Source: Strigamia acuminata (taxonomy: Eukaryota; Arthropoda; Chilopoda; Geophilomorpha; Linotaeniidae). Taken from it: 60,000 nucleotides of DNA. The translations under genes were made by a program, and so were the position numbers. The DNA is taken from contig OX442314.1 in assembly GCA_949358305.1 (NCBI GenBank), forward strand, positions 56,989,369 through 57,049,368, written 5' to 3'. The notes beneath the pieces were generated by a model that did not search any database, was not told the DNA's origin, and was given only the letters and a program-made list of their open reading frames with translations. Below are positions 20,680-31,640 of this stretch, one piece after another. Every line of letters starts with the position of its first letter. The first letter of the stretch is position 1.

Positions 20680-21742
20680 TGCGGCGATCCGGGTTTTTAC
20701 TTATTAAATTATATAAATTCAATAAGCAATCGTCGTAGAGATGCCGTACAGGACTTCTACTCTGTGGCCAAATGTTTGTCTAGGGAAATGATTTTACACA
20801 GAGTAAAGGAAAAATTAGATAGTTTTAATCGTTCAAAATACAAAGGAGGTATTATTTAAAATGTTTGGGGTCGATCTGGCTTCTTCTTCAAATGTACACT
20901 CACAGTTGACCGTTGGCTCCAAGATGGCGTCGACGGCGTCGTGTGAGCGCGGGATTTTAGCGGAGTAAACTCAACGCTAAAATACGTTGCTAAATATTCT
21001 AAAATCCTCGCGGAGCAAGCTCAACACGAGAATACGTCTTGCACACAGCGGTTCGATTATTACGGAGCAAGCTCGACGTAACAATCGGTCTTTACACAAA
21101 TCGCTTTGTGGAGTTAAACTCGACACAAAGCCTTCAAACTAACAGAGTAAACTCGATGTTAGTTTCACACAGAAATGGCTTAAATTACACGTAGTAATTC
21201 AAGCTAGAAAGTTGCTATTCCGTACAGTGGGTACAGACCAGCGATGAAACTCAATTCGTCCAAGAATCACAGATCACACTTTGCAGTTTTGGCAGAAGTT
21301 TGACACGATTGTGAACAGTTTGGAGGTGGAATCAAGAGTGCGGGAAGAGTGGGCCAAAACCGTTTGGCTCACTCCTAAATCTGCTCAGCAAAGCTGCGCA
21401 GATGACGAGTTGCATGAAGATCACACACGGCCGCCTTCGGGTCGTGTGCAACAATCGAGCCGGGCACGCGCGAGGGGAAGGGATGCTCCGCCCAGGCACA
21501 CGCCTAGCAGCATCATCAAAGCAATGCACGCTGCAGCGCGATTGGTTGACGCTGTTGCTGGGCCAAAACTTGCTGCAAAACACAATATTATTTGGGTAAT
21601 ATTGTGTCCTGTTTTATATTTTATTAATGTATGTTTTATTTCAATTTACATTGAAACAAAACATATAAGCTTGTTGAATATGTTTATAAGACAATTTGGA
21701 AATATGGTGCGCACTCAAATAGGAATATTTGAGGTCACCACA
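20680..21742 (-). mobile_element. Solo LTR (duplicate of 8171-9233)
   Basis: Same termini and CGGT duplications (20676-20679, 21743-21746). The hairpin array is at 20759-21199. Confidence 0.8.
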
Positions 21743-21746
21743 CGGT

Positions 21747-22244
21747 TGAATGACGACCGTCGGTGCTGTTTCGGGGCGGCCAAAATGTCACCTTCCGTTA
21801 TCACCACGGGCTCATTATTTTCAAATTCCGTCTCCATCGTCTCCATCGCCGTGGACGGATTTACATTTATTGCTGGGATTACAGCCGTCGATCCCATTAA
21901 TTCCGTGGATTCCGCTGCATCCACCTGCTTAACCGAACCGACCACTGCCGCCATGGGTTGGGGGAACAGACGCTGCTGTTCTATGGCTTTGATTTGTGAT
22001 TCAACTAAATAGGAAAAGAAAAAAAAACGTAAATTTCAGAATACATAAATTTTAATAAAAGATCAACGAATCTCCTGATCAGCAATCACATGTTCGCCTA
22101 AACTAACAGCTATAACCAAAGAACAAATAAGATGATTAAAAATAAAAAAAAATTGTAATATTAACATACCTTCATCATTCTCTCTGGTCAGCGTCTGTAG
22201 TTCATTTTTCGTTTCCTCAAGCGCCTTTTTGGTCGACTGAATGT
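21747..22244 (-). pseudogene. Coiled-coil gene exons (duplicate of 9238-9735)
   Basis: Exons 22006-21747 and 22244-22170; see 9238-9735. Confidence 0.5.
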
Positions 22245-22455
22245 CTGGAACAAATAAAAATAAATTAATTTAAAAAAAATTTGCATTAGAAAATAAAAAA
22301 TTAAAAAAAACTTATAACAAGTGGTGCTTTACGCTTCTGGCATAAGGCCTATTTATATGTTGCTCTCAACCTTTTTTGGATTGTAAACTTTCATTTTTTT
22401 CTGAAGAAAGAGGTGAATTGATAAAACAATACGCAAATAACAATTATAAAATGTA

Positions 22456-24130
22456 CAACCCCCGGACAAAAGTCCTGCAACAGAGCAATTTTTTCACTTA
22501 CTTCAAACTTTGATGGCATCTAGCATAAAAACCATGACAGCTAGAGCAATAACACTTTAAAAATTGAAAAGCCCTATCTTTTTAGACTAGAATTGTTTTA
22601 TAACATCAGCTGAAAACATCTTTATTCAGTACAAAATAAACAAAAATAAAAATTACACTAGAGACAAAAGTCCTGCAACACAACAAAATTGGTACAAAAG
22701 TCCTGCAACTTCTGCTAAAACTCTCTTTCCCCTCAATTTATGGAATTGGCATAGACCATACATGTAATATATCGTATACTAATTTGCATATTTGCACATG
22801 ATTCCCTATCATTCACTAATTTTGTAAGGAATAAGCTTTTTATGCAATGGCTGCAAAATGCACACCTATTGAATTAGGAGTGAGAAAATTAATAATCAAA
22901 AAGCATTCCCAAGGCATTTCCAATGCAGAAATTGCAACTCAAATAGGAATTCATCGTTCCACTGTTGGCAGAATTATCAGAACACAAGAAGAAACCGGAA
23001 AATGCAATGTGAGATCAAGGTCAGGTCGTCCACGCCATACAAAAAAGACAGAAGACAACATCCTCAGAAGTCTTGTGAAGAAATCCAGGAAAGATTCTGC
23101 CAGAAAAATAACGGCTAAATGGATTGATATAATCAAAAAGCCTGTATCTGAAAAATTAACAAGGCGCAGACTCCAGGAAATGGGATATGGATTTCGAGTT
23201 GCAAAGAAGAAACCACTTCTCACACGTGCAATGCAAAAAAAACGTGTTTTATGGTGCCATAAACATAAAGATTGGACTGTTGAACAGTGGAGACAAGTTA
23301 TCTTCAGCGATGAGTCGCGATTTTGTTTGTTTAAAGATGGGAAAACTACAGTTTTAAGAAAAAAAGGAGAAGAATTCCATCCCCATTGCATTTCAAAGAC
23401 TGTCAAATTTGCACCTGGGATAATGGTTTATGGAACCATGACAGCAAACGGACTTGGTAGCTTAGAAACTGTGAAACAAAGCATTAATGCAGAGGTTTAC
23501 ATCAATGTTTTGGATAATTGCCTCATTCCAACCGCCAAACACTATTTTCCGGAGGGCAGTTACATCTACCAACAAGATGGTGCACCTGCTCATAGGGCGA
23601 AGAAGACTACATTCTACTTCGAAAGTATGGGAATTGATGTGTTGGACTGGCCAGGAAACTCACCGGACCTTAATCCTATAGAAAATATTTGGGCTAAAGT
23701 AAAAAAGCGACTACAAGAAGTAGGACCGATGACCTTAACCGAGTTAGAAGAAACTGTGAATCAGATCTGGAATCACATTACCCCAAAAGAATGTGATGAC
23801 TTAATAGTATCCATCCCTAGAAGGATTACAGCAGTTTTGAAAGCTAGAGGTGGAGCCACGAAGTACTGAGAAGAAAGTTGCAGGACTTTTGTACCAATTT
23901 TGTTGTGTTGCAAGACTTTTGTCTCTAGTGTAATTTTTATTTTTGTTTATTTCGTACTGAATAAAGATGTTTTCAGCTGATGTTATAAAACAATTCTAGT
24001 CTAAAAAGAAAGGGCTTTTCAATTTTTAAAGCGTTATTGCTCTAGCTGTCATGGTTTTTATGCTAGATGCCATCAAAGTGCAAAGTAAGTGAAAAAATTG
24101 CTCTGTTGCAGGACTTTTGTCCGGGAGCTG
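22456..24130 (+). mobile_element. Tc1 transposon (duplicate of 9947-11621)
   Basis: Identical element at the identical site, with TA at 22454-22455 and 24131-24132. It is not an independent insertion. Confidence 0.92.
22847..23869 (+). CDS. Tc1 transposase (duplicate of 10338-11360)
   Basis: Same 340 residues as the first copy, with FSDESRF, QQDGAPAH and NPIENIW intact. Confidence 0.93.
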   Translation: MAAKCTPIELGVRKLIIKKHSQGISNAEIATQIGIHRSTVGRIIRTQEETGKCNVRSRSGRPRHTKKTEDNILRSLVKKSRKDSARKITAKWIDIIKKPVSEKLTRRRLQEMGYGFRVAKKKPLLTRAMQKKRVLWCHKHKDWTVEQWRQVIFSDESRFCLFKDGKTTVLRKKGEEFHPHCISKTVKFAPGIMVYGTMTANGLGSLETVKQSINAEVYINVLDNCLIPTAKHYFPEGSYIYQQDGAPAHRAKKTTFYFESMGIDVLDWPGNSPDLNPIENIWAKVKKRLQEVGPMTLTELEETVNQIWNHITPKECDDLIVSIPRRITAVLKARGGATKY

Positions 24131-24524
24131 TACATTGCCATAGTTATTTATTAAATAAACAAAATGAAAGAATGAAAGAATATTATAAAAAATAAGTAGG
24201 TTGTACGTTCAGAACAGAGGTCAGGAACAGGGGATAGGTTGCGATGACATGCGAATTGTTTTATACAATTCGTCGCCAGCAAAAAGTACATCATTGTATA
24301 CGTTGTCATTCCAGTGAGAAGGTGCAATCACTTGAGGTAAAACCTCAACTGATTGCACCTCTAAATTGCTGAATTGCTGACAATGTCATTGCAGTGCACT
24401 GTTTATTGACATAAATTGCATTGAAGATAGCATCATTACCTTAATGCCAAGATGCTCGAACCGTAAAAATAGTATAAAAAAACATAATGTAACAAAATAT
24501 AATAATATCATTATTAAATTACCT

Positions 24525-24756
24525 TCAGGATGAAGAAGATTTCTCCATATATTTTAGAGCGTGTTTTTCATCCCCATCGGTCATATTTGGTCGGTGCATG
24601 ACAAGGTGAATCAATCCTTGTGGCAATGAATAGCTGTAATAAAAAGCATTATTAATGTATTCTGTGCTAGAAATATATTATATGATAAAAAATAAAGATT
24701 CCATACTTATTTGCTTCAAATTCAGCTTTTAATCCGGCAACTGCAGTACAATTCAT
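24525..24756 (-). CDS. Two-exon small ORF (duplicate of 12016-12247)
   Basis: Exons 24756-24707 and 24633-24525; see 12016-12247. Confidence 0.4.
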
Positions 24757-24843
24757 CTTCTAGTGCTGGTTTACAACGAGAAAAAGTGAATAATGAACGA
24801 ACAAACATGTGGCAGGGCAGAGGAAACAATTTGGGTTTGACAT

Positions 24844-25021
24844 TTAGGTTTGAATCTCCTTGTCAGTTGGAGCTTGTTTTCTTCGTTTGAATCTAAATAA
24901 ATAAAGAATTATTTTATAAATGCAGATAAATAATAATTGAAATGTTACTCTTCTGCGTGTGAACGTGATCTTGATTTCGTCTGGAATTGTTCCCAGTTAT
25001 CTCGTACTCTCTTTTGGTTGT
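24844..25021 (-). CDS. AE(E/Q)-F(K/R)RR family (duplicate of 12335-12512)
   Basis: Exons 25021-24949 and 24892-24844; see 12335-12512. Confidence 0.5.
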
Positions 25022-25112
25022 CTGCAGTATATGTTAAAAAGTCCTCGTGTGAAAATTCAAATCAATGTCATGACGGATTGATTCTGCAATCTTTATTAAG
25101 TGAAATTTGGAA

Positions 25113-25641
25113 TTAATTAATTGATTCAGTTGATTCAATTGGATAACTAATTTGTGGTTCAGACTGCTTTCCAAGTTTTCCAAGCACAAGACTTTCATTA
25201 GAATGTACTACCGTACGTACAAAAGGTTTGGTCATGTCTGGTTTATGCAAGACATTAGGACCACAAAAAGTCTCTTTGATTTCATCAAAAGCTTTATCTT
25301 GTTCTTCTCCCCATATGAATGGAGTTTTCTCATTCATCATACGTGTGTATGGAGCAGCAATGGTTCCATGATTATGATAGGTGTTAAGATCTGAAAATAA
25401 AAATAAAATCATTTATAGATTAAATAAATAAATTATTCTACAAGTAGTATATCATATACCTTCGTCCCTCAGGTTAGTTGCTGTTAGGATGTATTTAATA
25501 TAAGTTTGAATAGAGGTGAGAATAGTCTTTTGTGCCTCACCAGACATCTGTCAAAAGATAGGATAAATTAGAAAATTAAAAATCACACAAATTTATACAA
25601 ACCTCTAACTCTCTCAACTCATTAATGTTAATACCGTATAT
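25113..25641 (-). CDS. Spliced pol fragment (duplicate of 12604-13132)
   Basis: Exons 25641-25603, 25547-25460 and 25390-25115; see 12604-13132. Confidence 0.45.
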
Positions 25642-25980
25642 CTGTAAATAGCGCACCCGTGCGGTATTAGAAAAAAATGTTTTTGGCCCGCGGATAATTC
25701 GATGATACTCTGTATACGGTATATGAATTTAATCCTATTTTATCACAAAGCAGTTTGGGCGTTGCTTATTCTTGTGTTCAAAGTGGGGATAAGAGATTCT
25801 TTATAGTTTTGCATTCTGCAACATAATTCCGTATAATATCAAAGAATTTAAAAACAAAAACAGATGTTATGACTAAAAGTAAACTTTAGTTATTTATTAA
25901 ATAAACGAAATGAAAGAATGAAAGAATATTATAAAAAATAAATAGGTTGTACGTTCATGAACAGGGGATTGGCATTTCGT

Positions 25981-26208
25981 TTAAGTAGAAATCTGGATGT
26001 CCAGTTGGGGGTTCATGAATGGCTCCGGCAAGTCAAACCACTTGATGATGTAATGAATCTTCTTCTCCTCCGCATTGTCGATTGGATATCTGTGAGCACA
26101 AAAAAGGCATTGGTGTAGAATATAATCGGATGCGGTGCCGTCTTTGATCGATCTCTGCATCCAACGGAAAAAGGATTTTCCGTGGTCATCAAGAGTTTCT
26201 GAAAGCAT
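25981..26208 (-). pseudogene. Gypsy ORF3-like fragment (duplicate of 13472-13699)
   Basis: Same translation as 13472-13699. Confidence 0.45.
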
Positions 26209-26374
26209 TTGTAGGTTCGGATAATGATTGGTTATTTGGCAATATATTAATTAATCTCTTTAATAGTGCCGAAGTAAGAGAAGGAGAAGGAGTAGTCGAT
26301 GGTGCAGAAAATTTAAAAAAAATATAAAATTTAAAAAAAAAAATTAAAAGATGAAAGATAAATCAAAAAATTGC

Positions 26375-26730
26375 CCTAGCGTCAGCTCGGTCGGGCGCAC
26401 TGGCTTGGTCGGGGGTGTCGGCTTGGCCGGACGCGTCGGCTAAAATAGCCTGATCAATAAACTTTTTAAAAAATATAAAATTTAAAAAAAAATATAAAAT
26501 ATGAAAGGTAAATTAAAAAATTACCCTAGCGTCAGCTCGGTCGGGCGCGCTGGCTTGGTCGGGTGTGTCGGCTCGGTCGGACGCGTCGGCTAATATAGCC
26601 TGATCAATAAAATTTTTAAAAAATATAAAATTTAAAAAAAATTAAAATATGAAAGGTAAATTAAAAAAATTACCTTAGCGTCACCTCGGTTGGGCGCGCT
26701 GGCTTGATCGGGGGTGTCAGCTAAAATAGC
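26375..26730 (-). CDS. Tandem mini-exons (duplicate of 13866-14221)
   Basis: Exons 26730-26674, 26599-26525 and 26449-26375. Confidence 0.5.
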
Positions 26731-26938
26731 CTGATAAATAAAATTTTAAAAAGATCTTCATCTTTTTGCTTTGCCAAATATAAAAATGAAACTTTGTAAA
26801 AACTTTGCAAATTCTAAAATGACCCTTGGGAATAATTATAAGACTACTCAAAATCCTATCTATAACTTCATCTGTTGTCTCTTTCAATAATATCATTTTC
26901 AGCACTGCCGCAAACGTAGCGCCTACCATAATTGCTCT

Positions 26939-28339
26939 TCAGGCAAAGAATGTTGCTTCATCACAAACTAATTTTAAATCTAGAACCTTCATGGCGGTAT
27001 AGTAACCTAATTGGGGTTTCCCCACGTTCGCACAATTATAAGCCAAAACTGTCTGAAAAATAGCTTCTTCTGGATGCTCTTCAATAAACTGGATAAGCAT
27101 TGTTTGCAGTTTACTTGGAATGTTACATTGAAAGTAACATTGACATATTTGTTGCCCTGCAAAAATTCATTCTTTTTCCAAGATGGAATCGCAAAATCAA
27201 ATTGGAGACATAATGACAATTCTGTCACAAATTCTTCTGCCTTTGTAGCGTTGTATGGGCCCTCCGAAATTGCTTTAAAAGTTGCCTTATGGGAAATGGC
27301 GTCTCGTCCTTGCGGTGTGGCGACGTCTTGGTACGGCGTGGTGAATGGCGGCCTCGTCATTCTTCGGTTGGTCTCTCGGGCTCACGCTTGCGCGCGAGTG
27401 CATGCCCAGATAAGGGTCTTAAATCGGCGGTGTTGTCTAGGGGTTTTTTTGTGGTTTTCCGGCGTTTCACACAGCAGCGGACTCCTCTCTTTCCCGGCGA
27501 TACACACAGCGGCGGGAGGCTCGGCGTGGTTTTACCACAATTTAGGCTTGCGGGGCCGTTTATCGTCGCAACTCACTAAATGTGGTGGTTTTATCGCTTC
27601 TAGCTGGTGTACTAAAGCGATGTGGTTAATTGATGCGTAGCTAACACTATGAAGGTATGACGCAAGTCGAATTTACTTACGGTAAAAGTATTCCTAGTCC
27701 CTGGTCACTCCTTGTCTTTGTGGTCGGCCAAATTTTGAGTTAAAGCATGGATGATTTTTGATAGCATCCAGCAAACAATTAAAGTCTTCCTTGTCCATTC
27801 TTGCATACCATTTAACCCTTGCCTCATCCAAATGTGACAAAATTGATAACATTTTAGAATTTTTATTAACAATACTTCTTGGAATCAGATATCAAGTTTG
27901 ATACAATGAACTCTTAACCTAAAAAAAAAACTTAGTTGTGAATTGTTTATAATAAATATGTGAATATTTCAATTTACCAAATTATATGTATCCGACAAAT
28001 AGGTTATTTCTTCATTATCCTCTTCTGTATACAGCATTTGGATAATTATTGCACCAAACCTTTCAAGAATTTGTCTTTCCCTGATAGATCCTGCCAGGTG
28101 GTTAAAAATCTTTCACATTGTTGAGATCCCATGAGTTGGGTAATAAGCGAGGCTGGTTCATCATGTAGTCTTAAAATTAATTGCAACAAACCGTGGCCAG
28201 TTAACTCTATGCAATTAAAGGCATTACTTGTGGTAAAATTATTTTGTAATTTATATTCACATTTAGTGTCATGGCGATTTCCATGATGAATCTTCCATGA
28301 GTGGCTGCTGCGGGTCGTAGGTGAGTATGACATGAATGT
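26939..28339 (-). pseudogene. Broken multi-exon gene (duplicate of 14430-15830)
   Basis: Same frames, stops and frameshifts as 14430-15830. Confidence 0.35.
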
Positions 28340-28820
28340 AAAGTTGAACCGACCACGTCACCCATGGGGCTCGCGCCCTGTGTGTGACTAGTCGGTTGCC
28401 GGTGCGGTGTGCCTTTGTGGCACCCCTGCAACGGGTGACGGGATTCCCAATACCCCTAACGGCCTAGACAACATAATAAAGGCCAACCAATCAATATTAG
28501 AGAGTCTCCGTCATTTTACGTGAGTATGCGTCCCACACCAGTGTAATTAGTCCCCTGATTGCTCTGGCGAAGACCATATCAGTCACAGATGTTATATCAA
28601 TAAATTACATATTGATTTCATCAATTTGAAATAAATCATTGGAACCCGCTCTCTCGACTTAACCACGAACTTGGCGATTGGTTCTGCATTGAACTATCAA
28701 ATATAATCATTCTGATTCTTTTTTTCTCCTCTTTTTTTTGGAACTGGATTAAGGTTTGATTTTAGTTCTAATATAGGCTTGTGCTAGAATTTAATTCTTT
28801 TTTATCGTCCTACTCTGCGT

Positions 28821-29915
28821 ATCGTGTAGGTGTAGGTGCTATGCAGCAAAGCAAACGCGGGTCCACGTTATTATTTGTCAATGATAAATTCATTAATTTA
28901 TTAATTCATTAAATTCATTACAAGTTTTTTAAAATTCTTACATAACCTTCACAGAATTTCTCTGGAAATAACCAATTTTATTTTTATTTCTTGTAGTTAC
29001 TTTTTGATTTTGCTGAATAGTTTGTTTACTATTGCCTAGTTTTCTGTGTTGCCAATTTGCTTTTACGTCAGGTTTTCTAAAGACCGAGTTTATCTGACAT
29101 GAGCGAAACGAAAAGGTGATTCGTGTGTGCTCCCGATTAAACCCAAGACAATCAGGAGTTCAGGACTTAGATCTTAGAGAAGAATATTTACGGCAAATTG
29201 TTAGTACATTTTATTTCTAAGAATTTAATTTTTGCACTTCATATATTATCTGTCGAAAAGCTTAAATTTTTGGATTTGTCGGTTAACATCGGGATTGTTT
29301 CTATATTCAGAAACTCGTGCTTTCCGAAATGTGAACCCCGTATACACATTCATCACAATGGAGGCACGGCGCGGAGGAACGTTCATTTTCGTCGTTTTCT
29401 CGAACGGTTATTTCATTAATTTGTATCGCTTTTATTCAATTACAGTGCGAGTATTTTTATTACCAATGCTTTTCTGATTTAAATCTCTGACCATTTTCGT
29501 ATTTTAAAGAATTTTGAAGTACAAAACTTCAACATTTATATACCGGTCGTTTCCTTTATTGCTTTTAAAGAAAATGGCTCCAAAATTGATTTAAATTTGA
29601 TTTATTCGTTTTCTACTTAAATCGTCGTCAATTGGGTATTTATTCAAATTAATTTATTCAAATTTATTTAATTTCAGGCTTTTTACATTGATCGGTGCAC
29701 AATCAAGGAGTTGTGTGGACAAGTATGTTAGTTCAATTTGCCAGGCCGTTGCCGCCGCCATTTTCGTCGAGGATGTTGTTTTTTCCGTCAGTTGTCACTC
29801 GTTCATCTGAGCCTTCGTTTTCTGGTTTATCGTCGTCATTGGGTATTTATTCAAATTGATTTAATTTCAAGCTTTTTGCATTGGTAGGTGTTGAATCAAG
29901 AAGTTGTATGGCCAC
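28821..29915. repeat. Dispersed repeat copy B, left part
   Basis: Equals 16312-17406. It ends in GCCAC (29911-29915), the left target duplication of BEL, and resumes at 35067-35071 GCCAC. Confidence 0.6.
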
Positions 29916-30485
29916 TGTAGATTCCAATCGCTTTTAGTTGGTCTTCTAAAGTCTCTGGCTTCTTTGTAATTTAAGTGTAAGTTTTAGAAATAAATCTGCA
30001 GCTTGCTTCCACCATGAATTTTGTACACTCACTGGGGTTAAACTTTATTGTCTTCAAAAAGATATATACAAAAACGCTCCTATTGGAGCACCACTAATCC
30101 GATAATTGGCTTCAGCTGCATTCCTAGAAGGAGAGCTGAAGCCAGGTCATGTGACAATAATCTAACCCTCTTTAAATAAAAGGTTAATGACACTAAATTG
30201 TAAATAAACAAATAAAAAACATAATAAATGGAAATATTAAATATCAAATCAAAAAATATGGAAATTAGCAAATAAAGACACTAAAATATTATAATAAGAA
30301 TTAATAAGAACAAATATCAAATAGAAAACATTATTAAATCAAGGTTTACAAAATAGCAATAATAATGGCACATTAAAGGGAATGTGCACCCAAATTAAAA
30401 TGTTATGAAATCAAAATACAAAAATATCAAATAAAATGACACATTAAAGGGAATGTGAACCTGAGGTAAAACGCCAGTTTTCACA
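29916..30485 (-). repeat. BEL 3' LTR
   Basis: 570 bp, TG...CA on the minus strand. Same length and sequence as the 5' LTR. Confidence 0.9.
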
Positions 30486-30500
30486 CTCCCCCCGCGCCGA
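30486..30500 (-). other. BEL polypurine tract
   Basis: On the minus strand GGCGCGGGGGGAG directly precedes the 3' LTR; expected plus-strand primer site. Confidence 0.7.
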
Positions 30501-30515
30501 TTTCACTCTGAACTT

Positions 30516-31640
30516 CTAATTGACCCCCTTGTTGCACAAATAATTTTTGAATGACTCATCTTTGGTGTTATTCAACAATGCAGCCAATTCCTTGTTTGTA
30601 CGGTGAAAGGTCGTCCCGTTGTCGCTGTACAATGTCTTTGGTAGTCCTCGGCGACTCACAAATCGTTCGAATGCGTCGATGAAATCAGGCGTGTTGAGCG
30701 AGGGCACCAATTCGAGATGCGCCGCTCGGATGTTGCCACAAGTAAACAGTGCAATGTATGCCTTTGTTTTGCGCCCTCTGATGTACATGGGTCCCGCAAA
30801 GTCGACTCCCGTGACTGCAAACGGCTCGCAACGAATAATTCTATCGAATGGCAGCAATCCGGGTGATTCTTGCATTAATTTGCCTTGTATCTTCATGCAC
30901 GTGACGCATCGACTTGATGTTGACTTCAAGGTTCTCCTTGCGGCCGGTGTCCAGTATGACTCTCTAAATTGGGCGAGCGTTGCTGCCAAGCCGCAGTGGA
31001 GAACCTGGGAATGAGAATGCAAAAATATTAGTTTGGTCAATTCGCATTTTTGTGGTAACACGATAGGTTGTGTTGCCGTTTGTTCATCTTTGGAGGTTTG
31101 TAGTCTGGTCCTCAGTCTCATTACTCCATTTGCATCAATGAATGGGTTGAGCAGCTTTAATTTGGATCCTGCCATCAATGGTTTCCCCTCGGTCAATTGT
31201 CTCATTTCTGCAGCGTAGTGTTGCTGCTGTGCGGCGATGATTAATTTCTGTTTTGCGTTCACGAGTTCTTCTGCATTTAGAACTCCTTGTCGACGGTGTT
31301 CGCTGTCGGCTCTCTGTTTTGAGTTGTGTGCGAAACGATAGCACCAGGCCCACACTCGACATGTGCGTAAATACGAGCTGGAAATTGGAAATGCAATTTT
31401 TTGATTATTTTGTTGAACTGCATTTGCATGGGTTTCTCCGCTTGGCGCCTCCTCTTCGTCAGCTTCACTGTCCAATTCGTCTGGGTCTATGGGTAATTTT
31501 ATTTTATTATTTGGCCAGTTTTCTTGCTCTTCACTTAGCCATTTTGTCCCTTTCCACCACAGGTTGTCATTTATCAGTTCCGATGCGTTTATGCCTCTTG
31601 TCAGTCGGTCGGCTGGATTTTCCGGGCCCGCGACGTGTTT
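30516..31640 (-). CDS. BEL integrase region (truncated)
   Basis: Same frame as the upstream ORF, continued after the TAG at 31641-31643. It contains HSHSQVLHCG with CVTC (zinc-binding H2C2 domain), then VTGVDFAGP (first catalytic Asp) and LYSDNGTTF (second Asp). It stops at NYLCNKGVN before the Glu-bearing motif normally near APHFGG and W-x-PP, and runs almost at once into the polypurine tract. Much of the integrase C-terminus has been deleted, so this copy cannot integrate by itself. An internal ATG at 31475 is the first in this segment. Confidence 0.85.
   Translation of the reverse strand, partial: KHVAGPENPADRLTRGINASELINDNLWWKGTKWLSEEQENWPNNKIKLPIDPDELDSEADEEEAPSGETHANAVQQNNQKIAFPISSSYLRTCRVWAWCYRFAHNSKQRADSEHRRQGVLNAEELVNAKQKLIIAAQQQHYAAEMRQLTEGKPLMAGSKLKLLNPFIDANGVMRLRTRLQTSKDEQTATQPIVLPQKCELTKLIFLHSHSQVLHCGLAATLAQFRESYWTPAARRTLKSTSSRCVTCMKIQGKLMQESPGLLPFDRIIRCEPFAVTGVDFAGPMYIRGRKTKAYIALFTCGNIRAAHLELVPSLNTPDFIDAFERFVSRRGLPKTLYSDNGTTFHRTNKELAALLNNTKDESFKNYLCNKGVN

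Larger units (their letters stand above)
19092..31400. other. Contig-end overlap, block 2 (same locus as 6583-18891)
   Basis: Starts on the first base after the gap and repeats 6583-18891 up to 31400, after which the sequence continues into the rest of the BEL element. This is the copy with the complete right-hand context. Confidence 0.85.

Noticed and set aside
22456-24130. A second independent Tc1 insertion
   Set aside because: Same flanks and sequence as 9947-11621 through the assembly duplication.
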